A stretch of 64,000 nucleotides of DNA from Streptomyces sp. 35G-GA-8. GTDB taxonomy: Bacteria; Actinomycetota; Actinomycetes; Streptomycetales; Streptomycetaceae. How positions within the stretch are numbered: the first letter of the stretch is position 1; each line of letters opens with the position of its first letter. The stretch lies in NCBI RefSeq assembly GCF_023534745.1, contig NZ_JAMHJQ010000004.1, positions 385,608 through 449,607 of the forward strand, read 5' to 3'. Positions 10,558 through 19,620 of the stretch are shown one piece after another. Made by a program: the position numbers and the translations under genes. The notes under the pieces are model-generated. The model worked only from the letters and a program-made list of their open reading frames with translations. It ran no database searches and was not told the DNA's origin.

Positions 10558-13134
10558 GTGCCTGGCACAAATCTGACCCGTGAAGAGGCGCAGCGGCGCG
10601 CACGCCTCCTCACCGTGGACTCGTACGAGATCGATCTCGATCTCAGCGGCGCGCAGGAGGGCGGCACGTACCGGTCCGTGACCACGGTGCGCTTCCTGAG
10701 CGCGGAGGCCGGGGCGGAGACCTTCATCGATCTGGTGGCGCCCGCGGTGCACGAGGTCGTACTCAACGGCACCGCCCTGGACGTCGCCGCCGTCTTCCGT
10801 GACTCGCGGATCTCGCTGGCGCATCTGCACGAGGGCCCCAACGAGCTGACGGTCGTCGCGGACTGCGCCTACACCAACACCGGCGAGGGGCTGCACCGTT
10901 TTGTCGACCCGGTCGACGAGCAGGCCTATCTGTACACACAGTTCGAGGTGCCGGACGCGCGGCGGGTCTTCGCCTCGTTCGAGCAGCCCGACCTGAAGGC
11001 GACCTTCCAGTTCACCGTGAAGGCGCCCGAGGGCTGGACGGTCGTCTCCAACTCGCCGACGCCGGAGCCCAAGGACCATGTCTGGGTCTTCGAGCCGACG
11101 CCGCGCATCTCGTCGTACATCACGGCGCTGATCGTCGGTCCGTACCACTCGGTGCACAGCTCGTACGAGAAGGACGGCCAGTCCGTGCCGCTGGGCGTCT
11201 ACTGCCGGCCCTCGCTCGCGGAGTATCTGGACTCGGACGCGATCTTCGAGGTCACCCGGCAGGGTTTCGACTGGTTCCAGGAGAAGTTCGCCTACGACTA
11301 CCCCTTCGCCAAGTACGACCAGCTGTTCGTGCCGGAGTTCAACGCGGGCGCGATGGAGAACGCGGGCGCGGTCACCATCCGCGACCAGTACGTCTTCCGT
11401 TCGAAGGTGACGGACGCGGCGTACGAGACGCGGGCCGAGACGATCCTGCACGAGCTGGCGCACATGTGGTTCGGCGATCTGGTCACCATGGAGTGGTGGA
11501 ACGATCTGTGGCTGAACGAGTCGTTCGCCACCTATACCTCGATCGCCTGCCAGGCGTACGCGCCGGGCTCGAAGTGGCCGCACTCCTGGACCACGTTCGC
11601 CAACTCCATGAAGACCTGGGCCTACCGGCAGGACCAGCTGCCCTCCACGCACCCGATCATGGCGGACATCCGTGATCTGGACGATGTGCTGGTCAACTTC
11701 GACGGCATCACCTACGCCAAAGGCGCGTCCGTACTGAAGCAGCTGGTCGCGTACGTCGGCCAGGACGAGTTCTTCAGCGGCGTGCAGGCGTACTTCAAGG
11801 CGCACGCGTTCGGGAACACCCAGCTGTCCGATCTGCTGGGCGCGCTGGAGAAGACCTCTGGCCGTGATCTGAAGACCTGGTCGACGGCGTGGCTGGAGAC
11901 GGCCGGTATCAATATCCTGCGCCCGGAGATCGAGCTGGACGCCTCGGGCCATGTGGCCTCGCTCGCCGTACGGCAGGAGGCGCCGGCGCTGCCGGCCGGG
12001 GCCAAGGGTGAGCCCGTACTGCGCCCGCACCGGATCGCGATCGGCTGCTACGACCTGGACGGGAACGGCAAGCTGGTCCGTACGAGCCGGATCGAGCTGG
12101 ACGTGGACGGCGAGCTGACGGAGGTGCCGTTCCCGGCGGACACCCCGCGCCCGGCCGTCATCCTGCTCAACGACGACGACCTGTCGTACGCGAAGGTCCG
12201 GCTCGACGAGGAGTCCCTGCGGGTCGTCACCGAACACCTCGGCGACTTCGAGGAGTCGCTGCCGCGCGCGCTGTGCTGGGCGTCGGCCTGGGACATGACG
12301 CGCGACGGCGAGCTGGCCACGCGCGACTATCTGGAGCTGGTGCTCTCGGGGATCGCGAAGGAGTCGGACATCGGGGTGGTGCAGTCGCTGCACCGCCAGG
12401 TGAAGCTGGCGCTCGACCTGTACGCGGCGCCCGCCTGGCGCGAGGCCGGGCTGACCCGGTGGACGGACGCCACGCTGGCGCATCTGCGGGCGGCCGAGCC
12501 GGGCGGCGACCACCAGCTGGCGTGGGCGCGCGCGTTCGCCGCGACGGCGCGTACGCCGCAGCAGCTCGACCTGTTGCAGGGCCTTCTCGACGGTACGGAG
12601 ACGGTCGAGGGCCTGACCGTCGACACCGAGCTGCGCTGGGCGTTCGTCCAGCGGCTGGCGGCGGTGGGGCTGCACGACGACGAGGAGATCTCGGCGGAGT
12701 ACGAGCGCGACCGCACGGCGGCGGGCGAACGCCACGCCGCCGCGGCCCGTTCGGCGCGACCGCTGGCCGAGGCCAAGGCGGAGGCATGGGCGTCGGTGGT
12801 GGAGAGCGACAAGCTGCCGAACGCCCTCCAGGAGGCGGTGATCAGCGGCTTCGTCCAGACCGACCAGCGTGAGCTGCTGGCCCCGTACGCGGAGAAGTTC
12901 TTCGCGGCGGTCGGGGAGGTCTGGGAGTCGCGCTCGCACGAGATGGCCCAGCAGATCGCGGTCGGTCTGTACCCGTCGCTCCAGGTCTCCCCCGCCACGC
13001 TGGACGCGACGGACGCCTGGCTGGCCTCCGCGAGCCCGAACGCGGCGTTGCGGCGGCTGATCTCGGAGTCGAGGGCGGGCGTCGAGCGCGCGCTGAAGGC
13101 GCAGGAGGCGGACGCGGCGGCGGCCGTCGCGTAG
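10558..13134 (+). CDS. pepN: Aminopeptidase N, M1 family (second paralogue)
   Basis: The 858-aa zinc aminopeptidase has GAMEN (in NAGAMENAGAVT) and the zinc site HELAH-X18-E (ending WLNESFATY), and an ERAP1-like C-terminal helical domain. GTG 10558 lies nine bases after GAGGAG and gives MPGTNLTREEAQRR, the start usual for the main Streptomyces PepN. ATG 10549 is an alternative. The first paralogue at 1041 shares the overall length and most motifs. The two differ in the residue after the His box (VTMEWWNDLW here, VTMRWWDDLW there), which may alter specificity. Confidence 0.93.
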   Translation: MPGTNLTREEAQRRARLLTVDSYEIDLDLSGAQEGGTYRSVTTVRFLSAEAGAETFIDLVAPAVHEVVLNGTALDVAAVFRDSRISLAHLHEGPNELTVVADCAYTNTGEGLHRFVDPVDEQAYLYTQFEVPDARRVFASFEQPDLKATFQFTVKAPEGWTVVSNSPTPEPKDHVWVFEPTPRISSYITALIVGPYHSVHSSYEKDGQSVPLGVYCRPSLAEYLDSDAIFEVTRQGFDWFQEKFAYDYPFAKYDQLFVPEFNAGAMENAGAVTIRDQYVFRSKVTDAAYETRAETILHELAHMWFGDLVTMEWWNDLWLNESFATYTSIACQAYAPGSKWPHSWTTFANSMKTWAYRQDQLPSTHPIMADIRDLDDVLVNFDGITYAKGASVLKQLVAYVGQDEFFSGVQAYFKAHAFGNTQLSDLLGALEKTSGRDLKTWSTAWLETAGINILRPEIELDASGHVASLAVRQEAPALPAGAKGEPVLRPHRIAIGCYDLDGNGKLVRTSRIELDVDGELTEVPFPADTPRPAVILLNDDDLSYAKVRLDEESLRVVTEHLGDFEESLPRALCWASAWDMTRDGELATRDYLELVLSGIAKESDIGVVQSLHRQVKLALDLYAAPAWREAGLTRWTDATLAHLRAAEPGGDHQLAWARAFAATARTPQQLDLLQGLLDGTETVEGLTVDTELRWAFVQRLAAVGLHDDEEISAEYERDRTAAGERHAAAARSARPLAEAKAEAWASVVESDKLPNALQEAVISGFVQTDQRELLAPYAEKFFAAVGEVWESRSHEMAQQIAVGLYPSLQVSPATLDATDAWLASASPNAALRRLISESRAGVERALKAQEADAAAAVA

Positions 13135-13145
13135 CCCGGTTCCTA

Positions 13146-13319
13146 GGCCCTGTCTGACACATAGCGCCGTCCGCCCGGAGGGCGGGGCTCGCGGCGTCTG
13201 GTGCGTGCGATCGCAAGGCGGAGGGTCTCCCCAGTACTGGACGTACTGGGGTGACCCGACAACGCGGCGAGCGCGCGTGCCAGGCGTCGCGAGCCAGGCG
13301 GGATTTGTCAGACAGGGCC
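13146..13319. repeat. Foldback MITE-like element
   Basis: A 174-bp element with perfect 14-bp terminal inverted repeats (GGCCCTGTCTGACA and its complement at 13306-13319). The interior continues as an imperfect inverted repeat and closes in the hairpin CCCCAGTAC-TGGAC-GTACTGGGG. No coding capacity is seen. Such foldback repeats are scattered through Streptomyces genomes and look like non-autonomous transposons. It lies just after pepN, within the 353-base gap to the next gene. Confidence 0.75.
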
Positions 13320-13440
13320 CAGGGCGGGCGGGTCGGGGCGGATCCTGTGGGAGCCGTTCCCCGGCCCGCCCGTCCGCGTCGGAGGTCGGCCGGTCGGCCC
13401 GACGCGGTACGGCGACGGCGACGGCGGCACACGAAAGCGC

Positions 13441-13465
13441 CGCCCGGCACAGGAGGTGCCGGGCG
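13441..13465 (-). terminator. Terminator of the small membrane protein gene
   Basis: A perfect 10-bp stem CGCCCGGCAC / GTGCCGGGCG with loop AGGAG, located 22 bases past the stop of the leftward gene at 13488. Confidence 0.7.
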
Positions 13466-13487
13466 ACGCCCAGGAAGTCCGGGTGGG

Positions 13488-13718
13488 TCAGGCCTGCTTG
13501 CGCGACTTGTCGAGCACGATCACCAGACCGGCGATGATGCCGAAGATCACCAGCGGCGCGGCCACGAACAGGCCGAGGGTCTCGCCCACACTCAGGCCCG
13601 GACCCGGGTCGTCGCCGTCGTCCCGGGTCAGCGCGAGCGCCGGGGACGACATGAGCAGCATCATCAGCGTCGTACCGGTCGCCAGGGCGCCGGCGCGCAG
13701 AGCGTTCTTCTTGTCCAC
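13488..13718 (-). CDS. Small secreted or membrane protein, unknown function
   Basis: A 76-aa protein: a signal-like segment (ALRAGALATGTTLMMLLMSSPALA), an acidic linker (TRDDGDDPGPG), a transmembrane segment (LGLFVAAPLVIFGIIAGLVIVL) and a basic tail DKSRKQA. It is probably anchored in the membrane with a short outer region. GTG 13718 is chosen because the signal peptide then begins VDKKN; upstream residues look non-coding. No ribosome binding site is obvious. Confidence 0.55.
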   Translation of the reverse strand: MDKKNALRAGALATGTTLMMLLMSSPALALTRDDGDDPGPGLSVGETLGLFVAAPLVIFGIIAGLVIVLDKSRKQA

Positions 13719-13821
13719 GGTGCAAACGTAGCGAACCCGTCCGCGGGCCGCGCGCCCGGGGTGCCTTAGGGCCTGTCGTGAGGCCGCTCCTCCGCCGGTG
13801 CGCGCGGCCTCCACCAGCGCC

Positions 13822-15969
13822 TCAGTGGCCGCGCAGGGCCTCCATCAGGCCGTGCAGCCGGGGCGAGGCGGCCAGTTCCTCCAGGCTCATCGGGCGGCCC
13901 TCCGCGTCGGCCACCGGCAGCCGCCAGTTCGGGTACTGGTTCCAGGTGCCCGGCAGGTTCTGCGGTCTGCGGTCGCCGACCGCGTCCGGCAGCCAGACCC
14001 CGATCATCCGCGCGGGTGTGAGCGTCAGGAAACGGTAGAAGGCGCGGATCTCCTCCTCCTCGTCCCCGCCGCCCCCGGGCAGCAGCCCCAGACGCGCGAG
14101 ACGGCCCAGCCACTCCGCGATCTCCGCCTGCTCCTCCGAGCGCTCCTGCTCCAGCGGGCGGGTGAGCAGACCGAGCCGGTGGCGCAGCTCCGCGTACTCA
14201 CCGGTGAGCCGGGCCGCCGTGGGCGGCAGATCATGGGTGGTGGCGGTGGCCACGCACCCCTCGCGCCAGCTCTCGGGCGGCAGCGGGCGGCCCGTGCCCG
14301 CCCAGTCGCGCTCGAACCAGAGCACGGACGTGCCGAGCACCCCGCGCCGCTGGAGCGCCTCGCGTACGCCGGGCTCGACCGTGCCCAGGTCCTCCCCTAT
14401 GACGACGGTGCCCGCGCGGTGTGCCTCCAGGGCGAGGACCGCGAGCATCGCCTCGGCGTCGTATCGGACATACGTTCCCCGGGTGGGGTCCTGGCCCCGG
14501 GGAACCCACCAGAGCCGGAACAGCCCCATCACATGGTCGATCCGCAGCGCTCCGGCGTGCCGCAGCAGACCTTGGAGCAGCCCGCGGAACGGGGCGTAGC
14601 CGGACGCGGCCAGCACATCGGGGCGCCAGGGCGGCAGGCCCCAGTCCTGGCCGAGCGCGTTAAAGGCGTCCGGGGGCGCGCCGATCGAGATGCCCGCTGC
14701 GAACGCGTCCTGCTGGGCCCAGGCGTCGGCGCCGCCCGGGTGCACCCCGACGGCGAGGTCATGGACGATCCCGACGGCCATCCCCGCGTCCACGGCGGCC
14801 CGGGACGCGGCGGCCAGCTGCTCGTCCGTCAGCCAGGCCAGCCGGCAGTGGTAGTCGATCCGGTCGAGCAGCTCCCGGCGGGCCGCGGCCGTCTCGGCGG
14901 AGCGCGGGTCCCGCAGCGGCTCCGGCCAGTCGTGCCACTCGGGGCCGTGCACCTCGGCGAGGGCGTACCAGGTGGCGTGGTCCTCCAGGGCACGGCCCTG
15001 CGCGGCCAGGAAGTCCCAGTAGGCGGCGCGGCGCCCGGGGCCGAGCGGGACCGTGTCCAGGATGTCCAGGGCCGCGCGCTTGAGCGCCCACACGGCGTCG
15101 CGGTCGATCAGCGCGCCCTCGCCCGGCGTCTTGTCGAGAACGGACTCCCGCAGCGCCGCGGCCCGTTCCACCAGCGCGTCGAGGCGCGCGCGGTCGGGTC
15201 CCCGTACATACGCGTACTCGGGGATGTCCTCGATCCGCAGATGCACCGGGTCGGGGAAGCGGCGTGAGGAGGGGCGGTAGGGGGACGGGTCGGTCGGATC
15301 GCCCGGTACGGCCGCGTGCAGCGGATTGATCTGGACGAACCCGGCCCCCAGGGTCCGGCCCGACCAGCCGGCCAGCTCGGCGAGATCGCCCAGATCGCCC
15401 ATGCCCCAGGAGCGCGCGGAGAGCAGGGAGTAGAGCTGCACCAGAAAGCCATGGGTGCGGGCGGGCGGCCCCGGCACCCGAGCGGGCGCGACGATCAGCA
15501 CCACCCAGGCGGTGCGCCCGTCGGGGGCCTCGACGGCCAGCCGGTGCACCCCGAGCGGGATCCTCGCCCACGCGGCGGGCTCCTCGGGGGCGGAGTGCGG
15601 CAGCTCCAACGACTCGCCCTCCTCCGTCTCCACCCGGAGCACCGAGCCCGGCGGGAGCGCGGTCAGGGCGGGCGGCAGCTCGGGGGACGGCGGGGCCGGT
15701 GCGGGAAGGGAGGCGGCGGACTCCTCAGGGGCGCCCGGGGCACCGTCCCACGCGCTCCACAGCACGAGCGTCGCGGGCAGCAGCCGCCTCGCCTCGGCGG
15801 ACTCGGCGTCACCGAGCGCGTCGTCCACCGCCTCGGGCGTGGCCGCGTCGACCCCCAGCGCGGCGAGCACCGCGACCACGGTGTCGTCGGGGACCGGGAC
15901 GGTGACGCCCGGGGAAGGTGAGTGCGCGGTGGCGACACCGTGCAGCTCGGCGAGCCTGGCCAGACCCAT
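13822..15969 (-). CDS. malQ: 4-alpha-glucanotransferase (amylomaltase, GH77)
   Basis: The 715-aa cytosolic enzyme disproportionates maltodextrins, transferring glucan chains and releasing glucose. The GH77 region starts near residue 190 (LYSLLSARSWGMGDLGDL). The nucleophile Asp is in LRIDHVMGLFRLWW and the acid/base Glu in VVIGEDLGTVEPGVR. The N-terminal 180 residues are a poorly conserved extension common in actinobacterial MalQ. ATG 15969 is six bases from GGAG; the GTG just upstream at 15975 abuts the GGAG and is less likely. The small repeat protein gene at 15989 ends 19 bases upstream and may be cotranscribed. Confidence 0.93.
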   Translation of the reverse strand: MGLARLAELHGVATAHSPSPGVTVPVPDDTVVAVLAALGVDAATPEAVDDALGDAESAEARRLLPATLVLWSAWDGAPGAPEESAASLPAPAPPSPELPPALTALPPGSVLRVETEEGESLELPHSAPEEPAAWARIPLGVHRLAVEAPDGRTAWVVLIVAPARVPGPPARTHGFLVQLYSLLSARSWGMGDLGDLAELAGWSGRTLGAGFVQINPLHAAVPGDPTDPSPYRPSSRRFPDPVHLRIEDIPEYAYVRGPDRARLDALVERAAALRESVLDKTPGEGALIDRDAVWALKRAALDILDTVPLGPGRRAAYWDFLAAQGRALEDHATWYALAEVHGPEWHDWPEPLRDPRSAETAAARRELLDRIDYHCRLAWLTDEQLAAASRAAVDAGMAVGIVHDLAVGVHPGGADAWAQQDAFAAGISIGAPPDAFNALGQDWGLPPWRPDVLAASGYAPFRGLLQGLLRHAGALRIDHVMGLFRLWWVPRGQDPTRGTYVRYDAEAMLAVLALEAHRAGTVVIGEDLGTVEPGVREALQRRGVLGTSVLWFERDWAGTGRPLPPESWREGCVATATTHDLPPTAARLTGEYAELRHRLGLLTRPLEQERSEEQAEIAEWLGRLARLGLLPGGGGDEEEEIRAFYRFLTLTPARMIGVWLPDAVGDRRPQNLPGTWNQYPNWRLPVADAEGRPMSLEELAASPRLHGLMEALRGH

Positions 15970-15988
15970 ACGCACTCCGTTCAGACGG

Positions 15989-16318
15989 TCATACTCCTGG
16001 GGACTCCGTGCCGCCCGCCGTGCCGGGAGCGGTCGGCTCGCTGGTCAGCGGGGCGGTGTCGGCGAGCGGGGGCTCGCTGGTGAGGGGCGCCGCGTCGGCG
16101 AGCGGAGGCTCGCTGGTCAGGGGTCCCGCGCCGACGCCGCCGAGCGGGGGCTCGCTGGTCAGCGGGGCGGGCTCCGCCTGTTTGGAGAGGGCGGAGAGCA
16201 GAAGCTGCGCGGATGCGGCCATGACGGCGCCTCCAAGGAACAGGGAACAGGTCATCGCAGCCCTACCCAGCGGACGGAGCCGCAGACGTGTTCGCCCCGT
16301 AAACGTGTGTCGAGTCAC
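15989..16318 (-). CDS. Small repeat protein with PLTSEPPL motifs
   Basis: The 109-aa protein (GTG start at 16318, GGGAAC upstream) begins with a basic region, then a hydrophobic segment (MTCSLFLGGAVMAASAQLLLS). A repeat tail follows, with four PLTSEP(PL) units at 10-14 residue spacing, ending in TAPGTAGGTESPGV. The tail is rich in Pro, Ser, Thr and Ala, as in surface linkers. The organisation suggests a membrane-anchored protein with an exposed repeat tail. It is encoded directly upstream of malQ, but a functional link is not shown. I do not recognise a family. Confidence 0.5.
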   Translation of the reverse strand: MTRHTFTGRTRLRLRPLGRAAMTCSLFLGGAVMAASAQLLLSALSKQAEPAPLTSEPPLGGVGAGPLTSEPPLADAAPLTSEPPLADTAPLTSEPTAPGTAGGTESPGV

Positions 16319-16510
16319 GATCCGTTCCCCGTGCGGCAGTTGAAGGTCCTGCCTATCACAAACGGGCATTTGCGACACAACGGCCACGCGCATTGACACT
16401 GTCACCACGGGGTGGTGGGCTCGATGCCGCTCGACGGCTGTCCGGTCGAGACTCCTGCGGGACGCCGGCGGTGCCAAGAAGCGAAACCAGTGAGCATGAG
16501 GGGACAAGGC

Positions 16511-19500
16511 ATGCGGCTCGGGCACACGAAACGGACCGCGACCGCCGTCGCGGTCGCCGTGATCGGCGGACTGCTCGGCGCCGCGCCGAGCGTGTCGGCT
16601 GCTCCCCAGGACCCCGGATCCCCCTCGGCCACCACCCCCGACCGCGAGGGCGAGGTGGCGGTGCCCGCGGTCTGGCCTCGGCCCCACACGATCAAGGCGG
16701 CGGGGAGGCCGGTCACGCTCGGGGACGAGGTGACCGTCGTCACCGGCGCGGGCGCCGACACATACGCCGTGCGGGCGCTGGTGGAGCTGCTGCGCGCGGC
16801 CGGCGTCCGTACCGTCCGCACCACCTCGTCCGCCTCGTCCGCCGCGTCCTCGGGGGCCCCGGACCGCGGGCCCGTCGTTTTCGCCGGGGGCGGCGACGCG
16901 TGGAACGCGCTGCGCGCCCTGCGCGCACCCGAGCGCGCCGACCTTCCGTCCGGCGGCTACCGCATCGCCGTGGGCATGGTCGCGGGCCGCGGGACGGTCG
17001 CCCTCGACGGCGTCGGCGAGGACGGCCTCTTCCACGCGGCGCAGACCCTGCGCCAGCTGATCACGCGTCGGACGCCGGACCGGCCCGCCCTGCCCGGCGT
17101 GGTCGTACGCGACTGGCCGGGCACGGCCGTACGCGGCACGACGGAAGGGTTCTACGGACAGCCCTGGGACCACCGGCAGCGGCTGGCCCAACTCGACTTC
17201 ATGGGACGCACCAAGCAGAACCGCTACCTCTACGCGCCCGGCGACGACCCGTACCGCCAGGCGCGCTGGCGCGATCCCTATCCGGCGGACCGGCGCGCGG
17301 AGTTCCGTGAACTGGCGGAGCGCGCCCGCCGCAACCATGTGACGCTCGCGTGGGCCGTCTCCCCCGCCCAGTCCATGTGCATGGCCTCGGACGCGGATCT
17401 CAAGGCGCTCATCCGCAAGATCGACGCGATGTGGGCGCTGGGCGTGCGCGCCTTCCAACTCCAGTTCCAGGACGTCAGCTACAGCGAGTGGCACTGCGAC
17501 CAGGACACGGAAACGTTCGGCTCGGGACCGGAGGCGGCGGCCGGGGCACAGGCCCGGGTGGCGAACGTGGTGGCCGCGCATCTGGCGGACCGGTACGCGG
17601 ACGCCGAGCCGCTCACGGTCATGCCGACCGAGTACTACCAGGACGGCCCCACGGACTACCGCACGGCGCTCGGCGGCGCGCTCGACGCGCGGGTGCAGGT
17701 GGCCTGGACGGGCGTCGGGGTCGTGCCGCGCACGATCACGGGCCGCGAACTGACGGGCGCGCGTGCGGCGTTCGGGCGCCGGCTGGTGACCATGGACAAC
17801 TACCCGGTCAACGACTACGAGCAGGACCGGCTCTTCCTCGGTCCGTACACCGGCCGGGAGCCCGCCGTGGCGTCCGGTTCCCTCGGGCTGCTCGCCAACG
17901 CGATGGAGCAGGCGTCGGCGTCCCGTATCCCGCTGTTCACGGCGGCCGACTACGCCTGGAACCCGCGCGGCTACCAGCCGGGGCAGTCCTGGCAGGCCGC
18001 GCTGGACGACCTCGCGGGCCAGGACGGGAGTGCCCGCGCGGCGCTGGGCGTGCTCGCGGGCAATGACGCCTCGTCGATTCTCGGCCTGTCGGAGTCGGCG
18101 TATCTGAAGCCGCTGCTCGACGCGTTCTGGCGGTCCCGTACGACCACGGACGCGGCGGCCAGAAGCTCGGCGGCGAGCAGACTGAAGGCCGCGTTCACGA
18201 TGATGCGGGAGGCCCCGCCGCGGCTTTCGGGGGTGGCCGGAGGACAGCTGTACGACGAGGTGCGGCCCTGGCTGGACCAGCTCGCGCGGTACGGCACCGC
18301 CGGCGAACTGGCCGTCGACATGCTCCGGGCCCAGGACCGCGGCGACGGCGCGGCGGCATGGCGGGCGTCGGTGGCCCTGGAGCCCCTGCGCGAGGCCGCC
18401 GAGGCGAGCCGGGTGACGGTCGGCGAGGGCGTGCTGGGACCGTTCCTGAAGCGGGCGGCCAAGGAGTCGGCGGCGTGGACGGGAGCGGATCGCGCGGTGG
18501 GACGCGCGGGGGCCACCGGCGAGGGCGTGGCCCGCGACGCGCGGTCCTACACCGTCGAGCTGGGGCGGGCCAGGCCCCTGGAGACGGTCAACACGATGAC
18601 CGACCCCGGCACAGGCGCGGGCGCGACCGTCGAGGCGCGGGTACCCGGCCAGGGCTGGCGCGGCCTGGGGCCGCTCTCGACGAGCGGCTGGACCGAGTCG
18701 GACGCGAAAGCGCTGAACGGGCAGCGGGTCGACGCGGTACGGATCGTCTGGTCGGACGCGGGCGCCGGGCCCGGGGGACCCGGTGGGTCCACGCCGTCCG
18801 TACGGCATCTCGTGCCCTGGTTCGCCGACGAGCCGCGGGCCAGCCTCGATCTGCCGCGCGGAGCGGCGAACGCCCAGATCGGCGGCGAGCCCGAGACGGT
18901 CGAGGCACGAGTGGCGGCGCGGCGCCCCGGCGAGGTGCGGGGCGCGATCACGGCGAAGCCGCCTTCCGGCATTCGGGTGACGGTGCCCAAGCAGACGAGG
19001 GTGCCGCGTGGCTCCCGTACGCACGTTCCCGTGAAGGTCAGCGTCCCCGCGGGGACCCCGGCCGGAACGTACGAGGTGCCGCTCGCCTTCGACGGCGAGG
19101 AGCGCACGCTCACGGTGCGTGCGTCGCCGGTCACCGGCGGCCCCGATCTGGCGCGTACGGGCACGGCCATGTCGTCCGGCGACGAGACGCCGGACTTCCC
19201 GGCCACCGCCGCGATCGACGGCGATCCGGTCAGCCGCTGGTCCTCACCCGTGGACGACGGCGCGTGGTGGCAGGTGGAGCTGGCGCGGCCGGCCAGGGTG
19301 GGCCGGGTGGTGCTGCACTGGCAGGACGCGTACGCGAGCCGCTACCGGATCCAGGTCTCGGCGGACGGGAGCACGTGGCGGACGGCGGCGGTGGTGACGG
19401 ACAGCGGGGGCGGGCGGGAAACGGTGGGAATGGACGCGAGGGACGCGCGATTCGTGCGGGTGCAGGGGGAGGGGCGGGGGACGCGGTTCGGGTACTCGCT

Positions 19501-19540
19501 GTTCGGGGTGGAGGTGTACGGGGTGGCTGCGTCTGGCTAG
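16511..19540 (+). CDS. Secreted GH84 beta-N-acetylglucosaminidase-like protein with C-terminal discoidin module
   Basis: A 1009-aa exported protein with a signal peptide (about 1-35, TATAVAVAVIGGLLGAAPSVSAA). A GH20b-like N-terminal domain (about 45-205) precedes the GH84 catalytic barrel, which starts near RGTTEGFYGQPW. GH84 enzymes use two adjacent Asp residues; here the corresponding segment is QLQFQDVSYSEW, with Gln320-Asp321. So the general acid position is kept but its partner is Gln. An NPCBM/NEW2-like region follows, then a discoidin-type F5/8C module (about 890-1009, starting at SGDETPDFPATAAID). The start at 16511 is set by AGGGGAC six bases upstream. The substrate is probably N-acetylhexosamine polymer or glycoprotein. 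Confidence 0.85.
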   Translation: MRLGHTKRTATAVAVAVIGGLLGAAPSVSAAPQDPGSPSATTPDREGEVAVPAVWPRPHTIKAAGRPVTLGDEVTVVTGAGADTYAVRALVELLRAAGVRTVRTTSSASSAASSGAPDRGPVVFAGGGDAWNALRALRAPERADLPSGGYRIAVGMVAGRGTVALDGVGEDGLFHAAQTLRQLITRRTPDRPALPGVVVRDWPGTAVRGTTEGFYGQPWDHRQRLAQLDFMGRTKQNRYLYAPGDDPYRQARWRDPYPADRRAEFRELAERARRNHVTLAWAVSPAQSMCMASDADLKALIRKIDAMWALGVRAFQLQFQDVSYSEWHCDQDTETFGSGPEAAAGAQARVANVVAAHLADRYADAEPLTVMPTEYYQDGPTDYRTALGGALDARVQVAWTGVGVVPRTITGRELTGARAAFGRRLVTMDNYPVNDYEQDRLFLGPYTGREPAVASGSLGLLANAMEQASASRIPLFTAADYAWNPRGYQPGQSWQAALDDLAGQDGSARAALGVLAGNDASSILGLSESAYLKPLLDAFWRSRTTTDAAARSSAASRLKAAFTMMREAPPRLSGVAGGQLYDEVRPWLDQLARYGTAGELAVDMLRAQDRGDGAAAWRASVALEPLREAAEASRVTVGEGVLGPFLKRAAKESAAWTGADRAVGRAGATGEGVARDARSYTVELGRARPLETVNTMTDPGTGAGATVEARVPGQGWRGLGPLSTSGWTESDAKALNGQRVDAVRIVWSDAGAGPGGPGGSTPSVRHLVPWFADEPRASLDLPRGAANAQIGGEPETVEARVAARRPGEVRGAITAKPPSGIRVTVPKQTRVPRGSRTHVPVKVSVPAGTPAGTYEVPLAFDGEERTLTVRASPVTGGPDLARTGTAMSSGDETPDFPATAAIDGDPVSRWSSPVDDGAWWQVELARPARVGRVVLHWQDAYASRYRIQVSADGSTWRTAAVVTDSGGGRETVGMDARDARFVRVQGEGRGTRFGYSLFGVEVYGVAASG

Positions 19541-19601
19541 GCGGGGGCGGTTGCGGTTGCGTGGTCGGCCCGGCCCGCTTGAGCGACCACCGGCCCCCGC
19601 C
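19540..19601. terminator. Bidirectional terminator between GH84 and HNH genes
   Basis: An outer 9-bp stem GGCGGGGGC / GCCCCCGCC and an inner 7-bp stem GTGGTCG / CGACCAC lie between convergent genes. The hairpin begins at the last base of the GH84 stop codon. Confidence 0.75.
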
Positions 19602-19620
19602 GAAACGAACCCCGGCCCCC

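Noticed and set aside
10534-13725. Long minus-strand frame opposite pepN
   Set aside because: Shadow of the aminopeptidase gene, with low complexity and no motifs.
16393-16421. TTGACA before the GH84 gene
   Set aside because: No acceptable -10 at 16-19 bases; the hexamer alone is not enough.
15989-19024. 1011-residue frame on the minus strand
   Set aside because: Only its last 109 residues (GTG 16318 to 15989) look coding; the rest is the shadow of the GH84 gene.
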